This document shows, in pieces, positions 8,148 to 15,291 of a DNA stretch of 17,685 nucleotides. Location: positions 1-17,685 of the forward strand of contig JQOA01000206.1 in NCBI GenBank assembly GCA_000753945.1, read 5' to 3'. Source of the stretch: Smithella sp. D17. GTDB lineage: Bacteria; Desulfobacterota; Syntrophia; Syntrophales; Smithellaceae. The translations under genes were made by a program, and so were the position numbers. Position 1 is the stretch's first letter, and every line of letters starts with the position of its first letter. The notes under the pieces are model-generated. The model worked only from the letters and a program-made list of their open reading frames with translations. It made no database searches and was not told where the DNA came from.

Positions 8148-9002
8148 ATGATAAAAAAAATTCTTGTTCCCACCGATGGTTCCGCCAACAGCCTTACAGC
8201 TCTTAAATACGGAATTTATATTGCCCGTAAACTGGAAGCCGCCCTGACGGGTCTCTATGTAATTGATGTTAACCTGATCCAGGGGCCGATGCTCACCGAT
8301 ATTTCCGGTTCAGTCGGAATGCCGCCTTATGAGGGTTTCTTCGAAGCCATTGAAAAATCTTTAGATGAAAAAGCCGACTTTATCCTGAAAGAATTTCAGG
8401 AGCGCTGTCAGAAGAATGGAATAAAAGCCGAAGTAAAAAAAGTAATCGGCAAAATCAGTTCGGTAATAATTGAAGAAGCTCAAAACGCGGATTTGATTTT
8501 GATGGCGAAAAAAGGAGAAAACTTTCACCTGAAGGAAGGCGGACTTCTTGGATCGGTTGCCGAAGCCGTTACGCGCAATTCGGGCAAACCAGTGCTGGTC
8601 ACTCCTGAAAATTTTGTGGAGATAGAAAGCATGGCTCTTGCCTTCGACGGGAGCGCCTCCGCTACCAAGGCGCTTGATCTTTCCCTGCAATTATCCCAAC
8701 AAAACGCCTGGCCGTTGACAGTTATCATTATCACGGCGGATTCCAAAAAAGCGGCAGCTTTAATTGCTCAGGTCGAGGAGGCAAACCAAAAGTACCCGGA
8801 TGAACCCCCGATGGCCGATTGCGAAACAATAATCTTCTCCGGCAAGGAACCCGATGAAATAATCAAGTTCATCCGCGAAGGATCGGTGGAATTAATGGTT
8901 ATGGGAGCATACGGCCACAACCGCCTGCGCGAATTTTTCCTGGGCAGCACCTCATCTCACGTTATCCGTAAAAGCCCGATTCCCGTTCTTCTCATCCGTT
9001 AA
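8148..9002 (+). CDS. universal stress protein, tandem UspA domains
   Basis: A 284-residue cytosolic protein with two UspA domains. Domain 1 (about 1-150) starts KKILVPTDGS and ends PVLVTPE; domain 2 (about 160-284) starts SMALAFDGSA and ends PIPVLLIR. Domain 2 keeps the nucleotide-binding pattern G-x2-G-x9-G-S (MGAYGH...LGST), so it probably binds ATP. Domain 1 has only a partial form (AKKGE...LLGS), lacking the first Gly, and may have lost nucleotide binding. Double UspA proteins act in stress survival, usually without a known reaction. AAGGAG is well placed before ATG 8148. It follows the YwqK-like gene at 28 bp and converges on surE at 25 bp, with no hairpin terminator in the gap. Confidence 0.9.
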   Translation: MIKKILVPTDGSANSLTALKYGIYIARKLEAALTGLYVIDVNLIQGPMLTDISGSVGMPPYEGFFEAIEKSLDEKADFILKEFQERCQKNGIKAEVKKVIGKISSVIIEEAQNADLILMAKKGENFHLKEGGLLGSVAEAVTRNSGKPVLVTPENFVEIESMALAFDGSASATKALDLSLQLSQQNAWPLTVIIITADSKKAAALIAQVEEANQKYPDEPPMADCETIIFSGKEPDEIIKFIREGSVELMVMGAYGHNRLREFFLGSTSSHVIRKSPIPVLLIR

Positions 9003-9027
9003 CGGAAGTTAATTCAAAATGATTCAA

Positions 9028-9807
9028 TTATAAATTGCCTTGCTTTATGGCGTCTTTGAGAGTGTCGAGCAAATCATGTCTGGTCAGATCATAATGAATT
9101 GGTGTGATTGTTATGAAGCCTGCAGCCAGCGCGCCGACATCAGTATCTTTCTGCTTGCGGGCGGATTGAGATTCGCTGGCAAACCAGTAGTAAATATTTT
9201 CTCGTGGATCTGTGCGTTTTTCAAAAGTTTCGATAATGTTGCTTTGAGCTTGCCGGACAACAACAACGCCTTTGATTTTTTCAGGAGGAAGACACGGAAT
9301 ATTGACATTAATTGCGCTTCCTTTGAGTTTTTGAGAATTGCTCAGTATTAATCGGGTCATCTTGCGGGCGAATTTGGCGGCGTAGGTAAAATCAGCCTCT
9401 TTGTGAGTGTCCAGAGAAACAGCCATAGAGGGAAAGCCCAAAATTGCCCCTTCGGTTGCGGCAGAGACTGTTCCAGAATAAAGAACATTAATGCCGGCGT
9501 TGCCCCCTCTGTTGATTCCGGAGACAACCAAATCAACCGGTTTATCCGATAATTCCGTGATTCCTATTTTTACGCAGTCCGCCGGTGTGCCGCAGACCGC
9601 GTATCCTAGAAATTTATCATTTTTTGTAGCGCGGCGCACCATCAAGGGACGGGAAATTGTAATGGCATGTCCCACTGCGCTTTGTTCTGTCTCCGGCGCA
9701 ACAATCAGGCAATCCGCTTCTTTGGAAAGCTCGGCGTAAAGAGCACTCAATCCTTTGGCGTAAATTCCATCATCGTTGGTAAGTAAAAATCGCATGTATT
9801 TTTTCAT
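9028..9807 (-). CDS. surE: 5'/3'-nucleotidase SurE
   Basis: A 259-residue metal-dependent nucleoside monophosphate phosphatase (survival protein E) that also acts on short polyphosphate in E. coli. Metal and catalytic motifs are visible: LLTNDDG with Asp12 and Asp13, APETEQSAVGHAIT with Ser43, CGTPADCV, and SGINRGGNAG with Asn99, which match E. coli D8, D9, S39 and N92. Length is typical. The ATG at 9805-9807 has AAGGA seven nucleotides upstream; an in-frame ATG four codons later is also possible. It lies 16 bp after the periplasmic binding protein gene and is probably the last gene of a PLD-binding protein-surE transcript. The usual surE neighbour pcm is absent. Confidence 0.95.
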   Translation of the reverse strand: MKKYMRFLLTNDDGIYAKGLSALYAELSKEADCLIVAPETEQSAVGHAITISRPLMVRRATKNDKFLGYAVCGTPADCVKIGITELSDKPVDLVVSGINRGGNAGINVLYSGTVSAATEGAILGFPSMAVSLDTHKEADFTYAAKFARKMTRLILSNSQKLKGSAINVNIPCLPPEKIKGVVVVRQAQSNIIETFEKRTDPRENIYYWFASESQSARKQKDTDVGALAAGFITITPIHYDLTRHDLLDTLKDAIKQGNL

Positions 9808-9823
9808 CCTTTAATCCTTGACC

Positions 9824-11104
9824 CTATTTTACTTGTTCCAGTTGTCCGTTTTCAACTCTCAATATAAAAGCAGTCTTTTGAGCGACTCTGTTTGAATCAA
9901 AATAAAAATTTCCTGTTGATCCATTGTAATTTTCCACTTTATTCAAGGCTGCGGCAAATTGTTCGCGTGTTTTAATTTCTTTATTATCCAGAGTGCCTGT
10001 GATTATTGCGGCTGTATCGTAAGCGAGCGCTTCAATGTTTTCCGGTTCACGTTTATACTTTTTGTAATAAACTTCAACAAAGTTACTTGTTTCCAGATAA
10101 GAACTATGGGCAAAAAAACTATCAACAAAGATGGCTCCTTCCAGATATTGTGCGTCATTTTTCAGTAAATTCGGCGAATGCCATAAACTTGTGCCTAAAA
10201 GGTTAAAGTCTTTTACATTATAAAAATCAAGTTGTGAAGCAATCAATTTTGCACGCGAATAGGAATCTGGAATAAACAAAGCTTCAAAATCAACGGAAAC
10301 GGTGTCTTTATTTTCTTCTTGGTTGGTCCCTTTTCTTTGCGGAGCGCTGACTTTGACTCCGGTTAATTTGCTAATTTCTTCTTTAAAATCTGTTTGATTC
10401 CTGTCGTAGGGAATTGCTTTTCCCACCTTGCCGCCCAGACGTATTACCTCCTCCCGAAAGATTTTTGCCATTTCCTCGCCATAATCATCCTGGGGGTATA
10501 AAACGGAGAATATTGCACAATTCAAATCATCCAGCGCGTACTTTGCCAGCGCTTTGATTTGTTGTCTGGGGGTCAGGAAATTCTGAAAAACATATTCGCC
10601 TGTAGACGTCACTCCTTCTTTGGGTGTTATTAAGATTAATGGAACTTTCCACTTATCTGCTTCGCGAGCCGCGTCCATGGCTTCTGCCCCTCCGGTAACG
10701 GCAATAATCGCCATGACATTTTCAGCATTGGCTAACTGAGCCATCGCTGTTCTTGTGTCTTCCGGCAATCCCCGGGAGTCTTCAAAAATGACTTTCCATA
10801 AAGGATTATTTTTTTCATCAACTGCTTTAGTAGCCAATAAAATTGCATCCCGCGCCTTATTTCCCCAATCAGCATATTGCCCGGATAGGGGAAGCACACA
10901 TCCTAAAGTATTACGGTTGAGCTTACCGGATGGAAGTGTATTTAACGGTGGTTTGGCATCGGGCGGTTTTACCGGCAATGATTTTATTCCAGCATTTGGA
11001 ATCTGGACTGGCTTTTCATCAGCAATAGCTATTTTTGAGAAGCAGAGGGAGAAAATGACCGTCATCAGAATAAATATCTTGCCGGGTGGCCGATAAAATT
11101 TCAT
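9824..11104 (-). CDS. periplasmic type 1 binding protein (LivK/LpoA-like)
   Basis: A 426-residue exported protein. A Sec signal peptide (basic start, hydrophobic core IFILMTVIFSLCF, AIA cleavage site near 26-28) is followed by a proline-rich linker to about 60, then a Peripla_BP_6 domain beginning LGCVLPLSGQYADWG and running to the end. This fold is shared by branched-chain amino-acid binding proteins (LivK) and by LpoA-type activators of penicillin-binding proteins. No permease or ATPase genes lie beside it, which weakens a transport role, and the LpoA-like N-terminal TPR domain is not present. Ligand and role are therefore open. AAGGAGG precedes the ATG, which overlaps the stop of the PLD-like gene (ATGA, 11101-11104). 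surE follows at 16 bp. Confidence 0.82.
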   Translation of the reverse strand: MKFYRPPGKIFILMTVIFSLCFSKIAIADEKPVQIPNAGIKSLPVKPPDAKPPLNTLPSGKLNRNTLGCVLPLSGQYADWGNKARDAILLATKAVDEKNNPLWKVIFEDSRGLPEDTRTAMAQLANAENVMAIIAVTGGAEAMDAAREADKWKVPLILITPKEGVTSTGEYVFQNFLTPRQQIKALAKYALDDLNCAIFSVLYPQDDYGEEMAKIFREEVIRLGGKVGKAIPYDRNQTDFKEEISKLTGVKVSAPQRKGTNQEENKDTVSVDFEALFIPDSYSRAKLIASQLDFYNVKDFNLLGTSLWHSPNLLKNDAQYLEGAIFVDSFFAHSSYLETSNFVEVYYKKYKREPENIEALAYDTAAIITGTLDNKEIKTREQFAAALNKVENYNGSTGNFYFDSNRVAQKTAFILRVENGQLEQVK

Positions 11105-11694
11105 TTTGCCTCCTTGATAATTCTCAGGATATAGTTACGGGCGTTTTGGGCCATCTCCGGACTATCCAGCAAGATGGAAATCTCATTATTGTATTTTAGC
11201 GCTGATTGCGTAAAATTATGACTGCCCAGCAAAACCAGGCGCTGATCGATGACCACAAGCTTTGTATGTGTAGTTTGTCGTGGAGAATCGAAATATACAT
11301 TTACTCCTTTTTCTTCCAGAAGTTTTCCTGTCTGCTTATTTTGAATATTCAGTTCATCCGATTTGCGGTCTGTCGTTTCTAAAATAACATATACTTTTAC
11401 GCCTCTTTTTAGTGCTTTTGCCAGATGGTCAAGAATCCGATCGGGATAACTGTTTTTGTGCTCGCCGGCTTTAAAAGAAAAGATTGATATGAAGATTTCG
11501 TTTTGCGCTTCATCAATGGTTCTCAAGAGAGCGGGGAGATAATCTTCATTGGTAAGAATGACCGCCTGACTTCCGGCTGGTGAATTTTGACCGGACTTCT
11601 TCGAAGCGGCGGCGCAGAAAACTGCGGTTGCAATCAAGACAATGCCGGCAAACAGCACGGCTATTATTTTTTTTCCAAAAGAAATTCTATTCAT
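11101..11694 (-). CDS. exported single-domain phospholipase D-like protein
   Basis: A 197-residue PLD-superfamily protein with an N-terminal signal or anchor segment (hydrophobic residues about 10-28, possible cleavage after FCAAA). It carries one HKD motif, HTKLVVID (H143, K145, D150), followed by GSHNFT (157-162) as in Nuc-type endonucleases and PLD-like proteins, which work as dimers with one motif per chain. The substrate could be DNA or phospholipid; export to the periplasm or outer leaflet is inferred from the signal. The start lacks a convincing Shine-Dalgarno (CCGCAA before ATG), and a -10-like TATTAT (minus strand, 11709-11714) would place the transcript start only about 8 nt upstream, so translation may be nearly leaderless. 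It overlaps the binding-protein gene by 4 bp. A dnaK terminator separates it from the chaperones. Confidence 0.85.
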   Translation of the reverse strand: MNRISFGKKIIAVLFAGIVLIATAVFCAAASKKSGQNSPAGSQAVILTNEDYLPALLRTIDEAQNEIFISIFSFKAGEHKNSYPDRILDHLAKALKRGVKVYVILETTDRKSDELNIQNKQTGKLLEEKGVNVYFDSPRQTTHTKLVVIDQRLVLLGSHNFTQSALKYNNEISILLDSPEMAQNARNYILRIIKEAK

Positions 11695-11737
11695 TTGCGG
11701 ACTATTTTATAATATTTTTCAGTTTAGGTCGACATAA

Positions 11738-11771
11738 AAAGCCCGAAAAGGATCTGGCCTTTTCGGGCTTT
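11738..11771 (-). terminator. intrinsic terminator after dnaK
   Basis: A perfect 14-bp inverted repeat (AAAGCCCGAAAAGG, 11738-11751, with its complement at 11758-11771) closes on a 6-nt loop. Read on the minus strand it is followed by TTTTT (complement of 11736-11740), whereas the plus-strand side lacks a T run. It lies just past the dnaK stop and should end the gmhA-grpE-dnaK transcript. Confidence 0.9.
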
Positions 11772-11794
11772 GAAATAATTAGATTTAAGAATAT

Positions 11795-13723
11795 TTATTT
11801 TACATCTTCAAAATCGGCATCCACCACGTCGTCATTCTTCTTGCCCGATGCCTGCTCATTTCCGGATTGCTGCTGTGCTCCGCCATCGGCTCCGGGGCCG
11901 GGACCTCCCTGACCACCTGATGTCTTCGCGTACATGGCCTCCGCCAGTTTGTGAGAGACATTCATCAACTCATCCTGAGTCTTCTTGATGGCTTCGATAT
12001 CGTCGCCTTCGAGAGCTTTCTTTGCTTTGGTAAGGGCTTCTTCGATCTTGGCTTTTTCCGCCGCATCAATCTTGTCGCCAAACTCTTTGATGTTTTTTTC
12101 AACAGAGTAAACCATGGTATCGGCCTGATTTCGGGCTTCGATAAGTTCCTTGCGGCGCTTGTCTTCTTCCGCATGCATTTCAGCGTCTTTAACGAGTTTT
12201 TCAATTTCAGCTTCACTCAATCCGCTGGATGCCGTAATCTTGATACTCTGTTCCTTACCGGTGCCGAGGTCTTTCGCGTTCACGTGTACAATTCCGTTCG
12301 CATCAATATCAAAGGAAACTTCAATTTGCGGAACGCCGCGCGGCGCGGGAGGAATGCCTACCAACTCAAAGCGTCCCAGCGTTCTGTTGTCAGGAGCCAT
12401 CTGACGTTCGCCCTGTAGAACATGAATGCTCACTGCCGGTTGATTGTCAGCGGCCGTGGAGAAAATCTGACTCTTCTTGCAGGGGATAGTCGTGTTTTTT
12501 TCGATAAGTCTGGTCATAACTCCGCCTAACGTTTCAATGCCTAAAGACAGAGGCGTTACATCCAGCAATAAGACGTCTTTGACATCGCCTGCCAGAACGC
12601 CGCCCTGAATGGCTGCTCCTATCGCTACCACCTCATCAGGATTGACGCCTTTGTGAGGTTCTTTACCGAAAATTTCTTTGACCTTCTGCTGCACACGCGG
12701 CATACGGGTCATACCTCCAACCAGAATAACTTCGTCAATATCTTTCGTTGAAAGGTTGGCGTCTTTAATCGCTGTCTGGCATGGGCCGACCACTTTATTA
12801 ATCAATTCTTCCACAAGTGATTCCAGTTTAGCTCTGGAGAGTTTCATATTCATATGTTTGGGCCCGGAAGCGTCCGCTGTGATAAAGGGCAGATTGATGT
12901 CGGTTTCCAGCGCCGTGGAAAGTTCCATCTTCGCTTTCTCCGCCGCTTCTTTAAGGCGCTGCAAGGCCATCTTGTCACTGCGCAGATCAATGCCCTGATC
13001 CTTTTTAAATTCGGCGACCAGATAATCCATGACACGTTGATCGAAGTCTTCACCGCCCAGATGGGTATCGCCATTGGTGGATTTGACCTCAAAGACGCCA
13101 TCGCCTAATTCCAGAATCGAAATATCGAATGTGCCGCCGCCCAAATCGAATACGGCGATCTTTTCATCTTTCTTTTTATCCAGACCATAAGCCAGAGCGG
13201 CTGCTGTCGGTTCATTGATTATGCGTAAAACATTCAGTCCGGCAACCTTGCCGGCGTCTTTGGTTGCCTGTCGTTGTGAATCGTTAAAATAGGCCGGAAC
13301 GGTAATAACCGCATCGTTTACTTTCTCTCCCAGATAATCTTCGGCTGTCTGTTTCATTTTTGTCAGAATCATTGCTGATATTTCTGCGGGAGAATAATTT
13401 TTCCCGCGTACGGTAACTTGCGCATCGCTGTTGGAAGCTTCCGTTATCTTATATGGAATAATCTTGATGTCCTGCTGCACTTCCTTGGATGTATATTTTC
13501 TGCCGATCAGTCTCTTGACGGCATAGATAGTATTTTCTGAGTTAGTAATGGCCTGTCTTTTGGCTACCTGTCCTACTAACCTTTCACCGTTTTCCGCAAT
13601 GGCTACAATGGACGGCGTGGTACGATTACCTTCCTGATTGGCGATAACGACAGGGTCTCCGCCTTCCATTATGGCTACGCATGAATTTGTAGTCCCTAAA
13701 TCAATTCCAATAATTTTTCCCAT
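11795..13723 (-). CDS. dnaK: chaperone DnaK (Hsp70)
   Basis: A full-length 642-residue Hsp70 (E. coli 638), the ATP-driven cytosolic chaperone that works with DnaJ and GrpE. The ATPase domain shows IDLGTTNS (7-13), EPTAAALAYG (171-180), FDLGGGTFD (192-200, with the Thr198 equivalent) and ILVGGMTR (333-340). The linker DVLLLD (383-388) leads to the substrate-binding domain, starting TPLSLG, and the helical lid. A Gly/Gln-rich tail follows, and the conserved acidic end is DADFEDV. AAGGAGG sits 8 nt before ATG and overlaps the grpE stop region (gap 12 bp). The gene follows gmhA and grpE on one strand and ends in a strong terminator. No dnaJ is adjacent. All expected residues are present and it should be functional. 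Confidence 0.99.
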   Translation of the reverse strand: MGKIIGIDLGTTNSCVAIMEGGDPVVIANQEGNRTTPSIVAIAENGERLVGQVAKRQAITNSENTIYAVKRLIGRKYTSKEVQQDIKIIPYKITEASNSDAQVTVRGKNYSPAEISAMILTKMKQTAEDYLGEKVNDAVITVPAYFNDSQRQATKDAGKVAGLNVLRIINEPTAAALAYGLDKKKDEKIAVFDLGGGTFDISILELGDGVFEVKSTNGDTHLGGEDFDQRVMDYLVAEFKKDQGIDLRSDKMALQRLKEAAEKAKMELSTALETDINLPFITADASGPKHMNMKLSRAKLESLVEELINKVVGPCQTAIKDANLSTKDIDEVILVGGMTRMPRVQQKVKEIFGKEPHKGVNPDEVVAIGAAIQGGVLAGDVKDVLLLDVTPLSLGIETLGGVMTRLIEKNTTIPCKKSQIFSTAADNQPAVSIHVLQGERQMAPDNRTLGRFELVGIPPAPRGVPQIEVSFDIDANGIVHVNAKDLGTGKEQSIKITASSGLSEAEIEKLVKDAEMHAEEDKRRKELIEARNQADTMVYSVEKNIKEFGDKIDAAEKAKIEEALTKAKKALEGDDIEAIKKTQDELMNVSHKLAEAMYAKTSGGQGGPGPGADGGAQQQSGNEQASGKKNDDVVDADFEDVK

Positions 13724-13735
13724 TTTTTTTCCTCC

Positions 13736-14344
13736 TTATTCTTCCATATCCTCATTTATTTCACATAAATCATCGTTCTCTTTTTTCGTTTTCTTGCAGA
13801 CGCAGACCCTTGATGGCCTTACGAGCCTTCCGTTTAATAAATAACCCTTTTCCATTTCATTGACTATTTTGTTATCTTCATGCTGGTCGCTTTCCACTTG
13901 CATTAAAGCTTCATGGAAATTCGGATCGAAATCAGCGCCGGCAGTTTCAATTCGTTCTACGCCGTGCTTTTTCAAACAACACAGAAGCTGGTCCTGAATA
14001 AGAGCTATTCCGTCCTTAAAGGCCTGAATGTCACCAGAGTCGTGCCCCAGTGCTCTGTCCAGAGAGTCCATGAAAGGCAAAATATCTTTTACCAGTTCTT
14101 CTTTACCGTACTTGATTATGTCGGCCTTTTCTTTGATTGCCCGTTTTTTATAATTATCCAATTCGGCAACTGAGCGTAGATATTTATCGAAATTGGCCAT
14201 AGCCTCTTTTTCCGTTTCTTCGATCTTTTTTCTCAGATCTTCAATTTCCTTATCATGATCTTCCGCGACAAATTTTTCGTTATGTTCTTCGACGGAATTA
14301 GTGTGTTTTGCATTATGTTCAGAATGTTCTTTTTTATTTTTCAC
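13736..14344 (-). CDS. grpE: nucleotide exchange factor GrpE
   Basis: This 202-residue protein is the homodimeric ADP-release factor for DnaK. After a charged, His- and Glu-rich N-terminal tail comes a long coiled coil (about 30-85) containing the FDKYLRSVAELDNYKKR family block. The C-terminal beta domain follows, with GVERIETAGADFDPNFHEA and GYLLNGRLVRPSRV, as in other GrpE proteins. The start is GTG (14342-14344), preceded by GAGGTAAGG; no ATG is available nearby. The protein ends in an acidic extension and contains five cysteines (LLCC, RVCVC and DLCE), which is unusual for GrpE. It sits 22 bp after gmhA and 12 bp before dnaK, clearly in one transcript. Confidence 0.97.
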   Translation of the reverse strand: MKNKKEHSEHNAKHTNSVEEHNEKFVAEDHDKEIEDLRKKIEETEKEAMANFDKYLRSVAELDNYKKRAIKEKADIIKYGKEELVKDILPFMDSLDRALGHDSGDIQAFKDGIALIQDQLLCCLKKHGVERIETAGADFDPNFHEALMQVESDQHEDNKIVNEMEKGYLLNGRLVRPSRVCVCKKTKKENDDLCEINEDMEE

Positions 14345-14366
14345 CCTTACCTCGGAAAAATCTTTG

Positions 14367-14951
14367 TTATTTAAAATCTGGTTTCTGAAACAATTTTATA
14401 TCAACCATTTCACAAATAGCATGACCGGCTGTAATATGTGTCTCCTGGATTCGCGCTGTATTGGAAGAAGACACATGAATGGAAAAATCAACCATCTTTG
14501 CGATTTCCCCTCCGTCTTTTCCGGTAAACGCAACAGTTATCAATCCCAGTTTTTTAGCCATTTCCAAACCTTTTAAAACATTGGCGGAGTTCCCGCTGGT
14601 GCTGATACCCCAGGCAATGTCTCCAGACTGGCCGATTGCTCTTATCTGCTTACTGAATATTTCAGAAAAATCGTAATCGTTGCCGATACTCGTGATCACA
14701 GAAGTATCGGTAGTTAAAGCTATCGCTGGAAGCGGCGGTCTCTCTATTATAAAGCGGTTGACAAATTCCGCGGCAATATGTTGCGCATCGGCGGCCGATC
14801 CACCATTGCCGAAAATCAAAATTTTATTGCCCGCTTTTAAGGCCGTTATAACAGCTTCTATAACCTTCACCAGTTTAGACAGGTTCTCGTTAATAAAAGC
14901 GTCTTTGACACGACTGCTTTCCTTAAAGGTTTTTATTATGTGATCTTCCAT
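14367..14951 (-). CDS. gmhA: phosphoheptose isomerase GmhA
   Basis: A 194-residue SIS-domain enzyme converting sedoheptulose 7-phosphate to D-glycero-D-manno-heptose 7-phosphate, the first step to ADP-heptose for the LPS inner core. Motifs: FGNGGSAADAQHIAAEF (48-63) with His58 and Glu62, STSGNSANV (118-125), and QETHITAGH with Gln169 and His177. These match E. coli H61, E65, Q172 and H180 with a constant offset of 3. The start is ATG 14949-14951, preceded by AAAGGTAGG. A longer frame beginning at TTG 14988-14990 is rejected because the promoter at 15000-15028 would start transcription about there. It is the first gene of a gmhA-grpE-dnaK transcript, an unusual leader for a chaperone operon. 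Confidence 0.94.
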   Translation of the reverse strand: MEDHIIKTFKESSRVKDAFINENLSKLVKVIEAVITALKAGNKILIFGNGGSAADAQHIAAEFVNRFIIERPPLPAIALTTDTSVITSIGNDYDFSEIFSKQIRAIGQSGDIAWGISTSGNSANVLKGLEMAKKLGLITVAFTGKDGGEIAKMVDFSIHVSSSNTARIQETHITAGHAICEMVDIKLFQKPDFK

Positions 14952-14999
14952 ACCTACCTTTCGGGAACCATTTTTTAGTATATCCAGCAAGGCGACCCT

Positions 15000-15028
15000 A
15001 ATATAGTTATCGGTATATCCGGTGTCAA
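15000..15028 (-). promoter_or_regulatory. sigma70 promoter for gmhA-grpE-dnaK
   Basis: On the minus strand TTGACA (15028-15023) is followed after exactly 17 nt by TATATT (15005-15000). The -35 is a perfect consensus, and the -10 has one mismatch to TATAAT. Transcription should start near 14993, giving a leader of about 40 nt to the gmhA ATG at 14951. Nothing of the heat-shock sigma32 type is visible, so heat induction would need another mechanism. Confidence 0.8.
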
Positions 15029-15119
15029 GGGCGTGATCTCGAAAATTCTTATCTTTATTACATAGATATTAAATCACGTTTATATTTATATCAACTTTGC
15101 CAACTATCTTGGAAAAGCC

Positions 15120-15147
15120 TTGACAAAACAAATTTCATAAATATATT
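15120..15147 (+). promoter_or_regulatory. sigma70 promoter for the three sHSP genes
   Basis: TTGACA (15120-15125) and TATATT (15142-15147) are separated by 16 nt. The boxes are the same as in the opposite promoter. Transcription would begin near 15154, leaving a leader of about 138 nt before the first sHSP ATG at 15292, long enough to hold the hairpins described below. The preceding CCTTGAC could be read as part of a sigma32 -35, but no CCCCAT-like -10 follows. Confidence 0.72.
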
Positions 15148-15210
15148 TAGATTCGAATAAGCAAAATAATCAATAATAGCAATTGTTTACGCAACGAAGG
15201 AATTTAAACC

Positions 15211-15224
15211 CCCGCCTGCGCGGG
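15211..15224 (+). repeat. GC-rich hairpin, REP-like motif
   Basis: CCCGC (15211-15215) and GCGGG (15220-15224) form a perfect 5-bp stem on a CTGC loop, in otherwise AT-rich DNA. The core CCCGCCTGCGCGGG resembles the widespread intergenic repeat of the form CCCGCCTGCGCGGGAATGAC found in many bacterial genomes. It lies inside the predicted sHSP leader. It may be a repeat remnant, an RNA structural element, or both; there is no T run, so it is not a terminator. Confidence 0.5.
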
Positions 15225-15239
15225 ATAATTCGATTAACC

Positions 15240-15284
15240 AATTTCAATGCGCTACGCTTTTGAAATTGAAATCTCATTAGGAGG
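15240..15284 (+). promoter_or_regulatory. candidate RNA thermometer over the first sHSP ribosome site
   Basis: AATTTCAA (15240-15247) can pair perfectly with TTGAAATT (15260-15267). ATTTCAA can instead pair with a second, adjacent TTGAAAT (15266-15272). In competition, CTTTTGA (15257-15263) can pair over 7 bp, three of them G-U, with TTAGGAG (15277-15283), covering the AGGAGG Shine-Dalgarno (15279-15284) of the gene starting at 15292. U-rich pairing to AGGA before an sHSP gene is the pattern of fourU RNA thermometers. The complementarities are visible; the thermosensing role is inferred. Confidence 0.4.
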
Positions 15285-15291
15285 TAATTAT

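Larger units (their letters stand above)
14952..15291. other. divergent regulatory region of the chaperone island
   Basis: This 340-bp non-coding stretch separates leftward gmhA-grpE-dnaK from rightward sHSP genes. It holds two sigma70-type promoters with their -35 boxes about 90 bp apart, a very AT-rich middle, and a long sHSP leader with two hairpins. No CIRCE inverted repeat (TTAGCACTC/GAGTGCTAA) and no good sigma32 -10 (CCCCAT) is seen. Confidence 0.75.

Noticed and set aside
9003..9027. Terminator between the convergent stress-protein and surE genes
   Set aside because: TTCAAAATGATTCAA looks repetitive but is a direct, not inverted, repeat; no stem forms.
11951..13108. Several open frames on the plus strand opposite dnaK
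   Set aside because: They mirror dnaK codon structure, lack ribosome sites and resemble no family; antisense shadows.
14367..14990. Longer gmhA beginning at TTG 14988-14990
   Set aside because: That codon falls at the predicted transcription start and has no ribosome site; ATG 14951 has AAAGGTAGG and gives the family length.
14952..15291. CIRCE operator or sigma32 promoter for the chaperone genes
   Set aside because: No TTAGCACTC/GAGTGCTAA-type inverted repeat and no CCCCAT-like -10 at suitable spacing is seen; both promoters fit sigma70 better.
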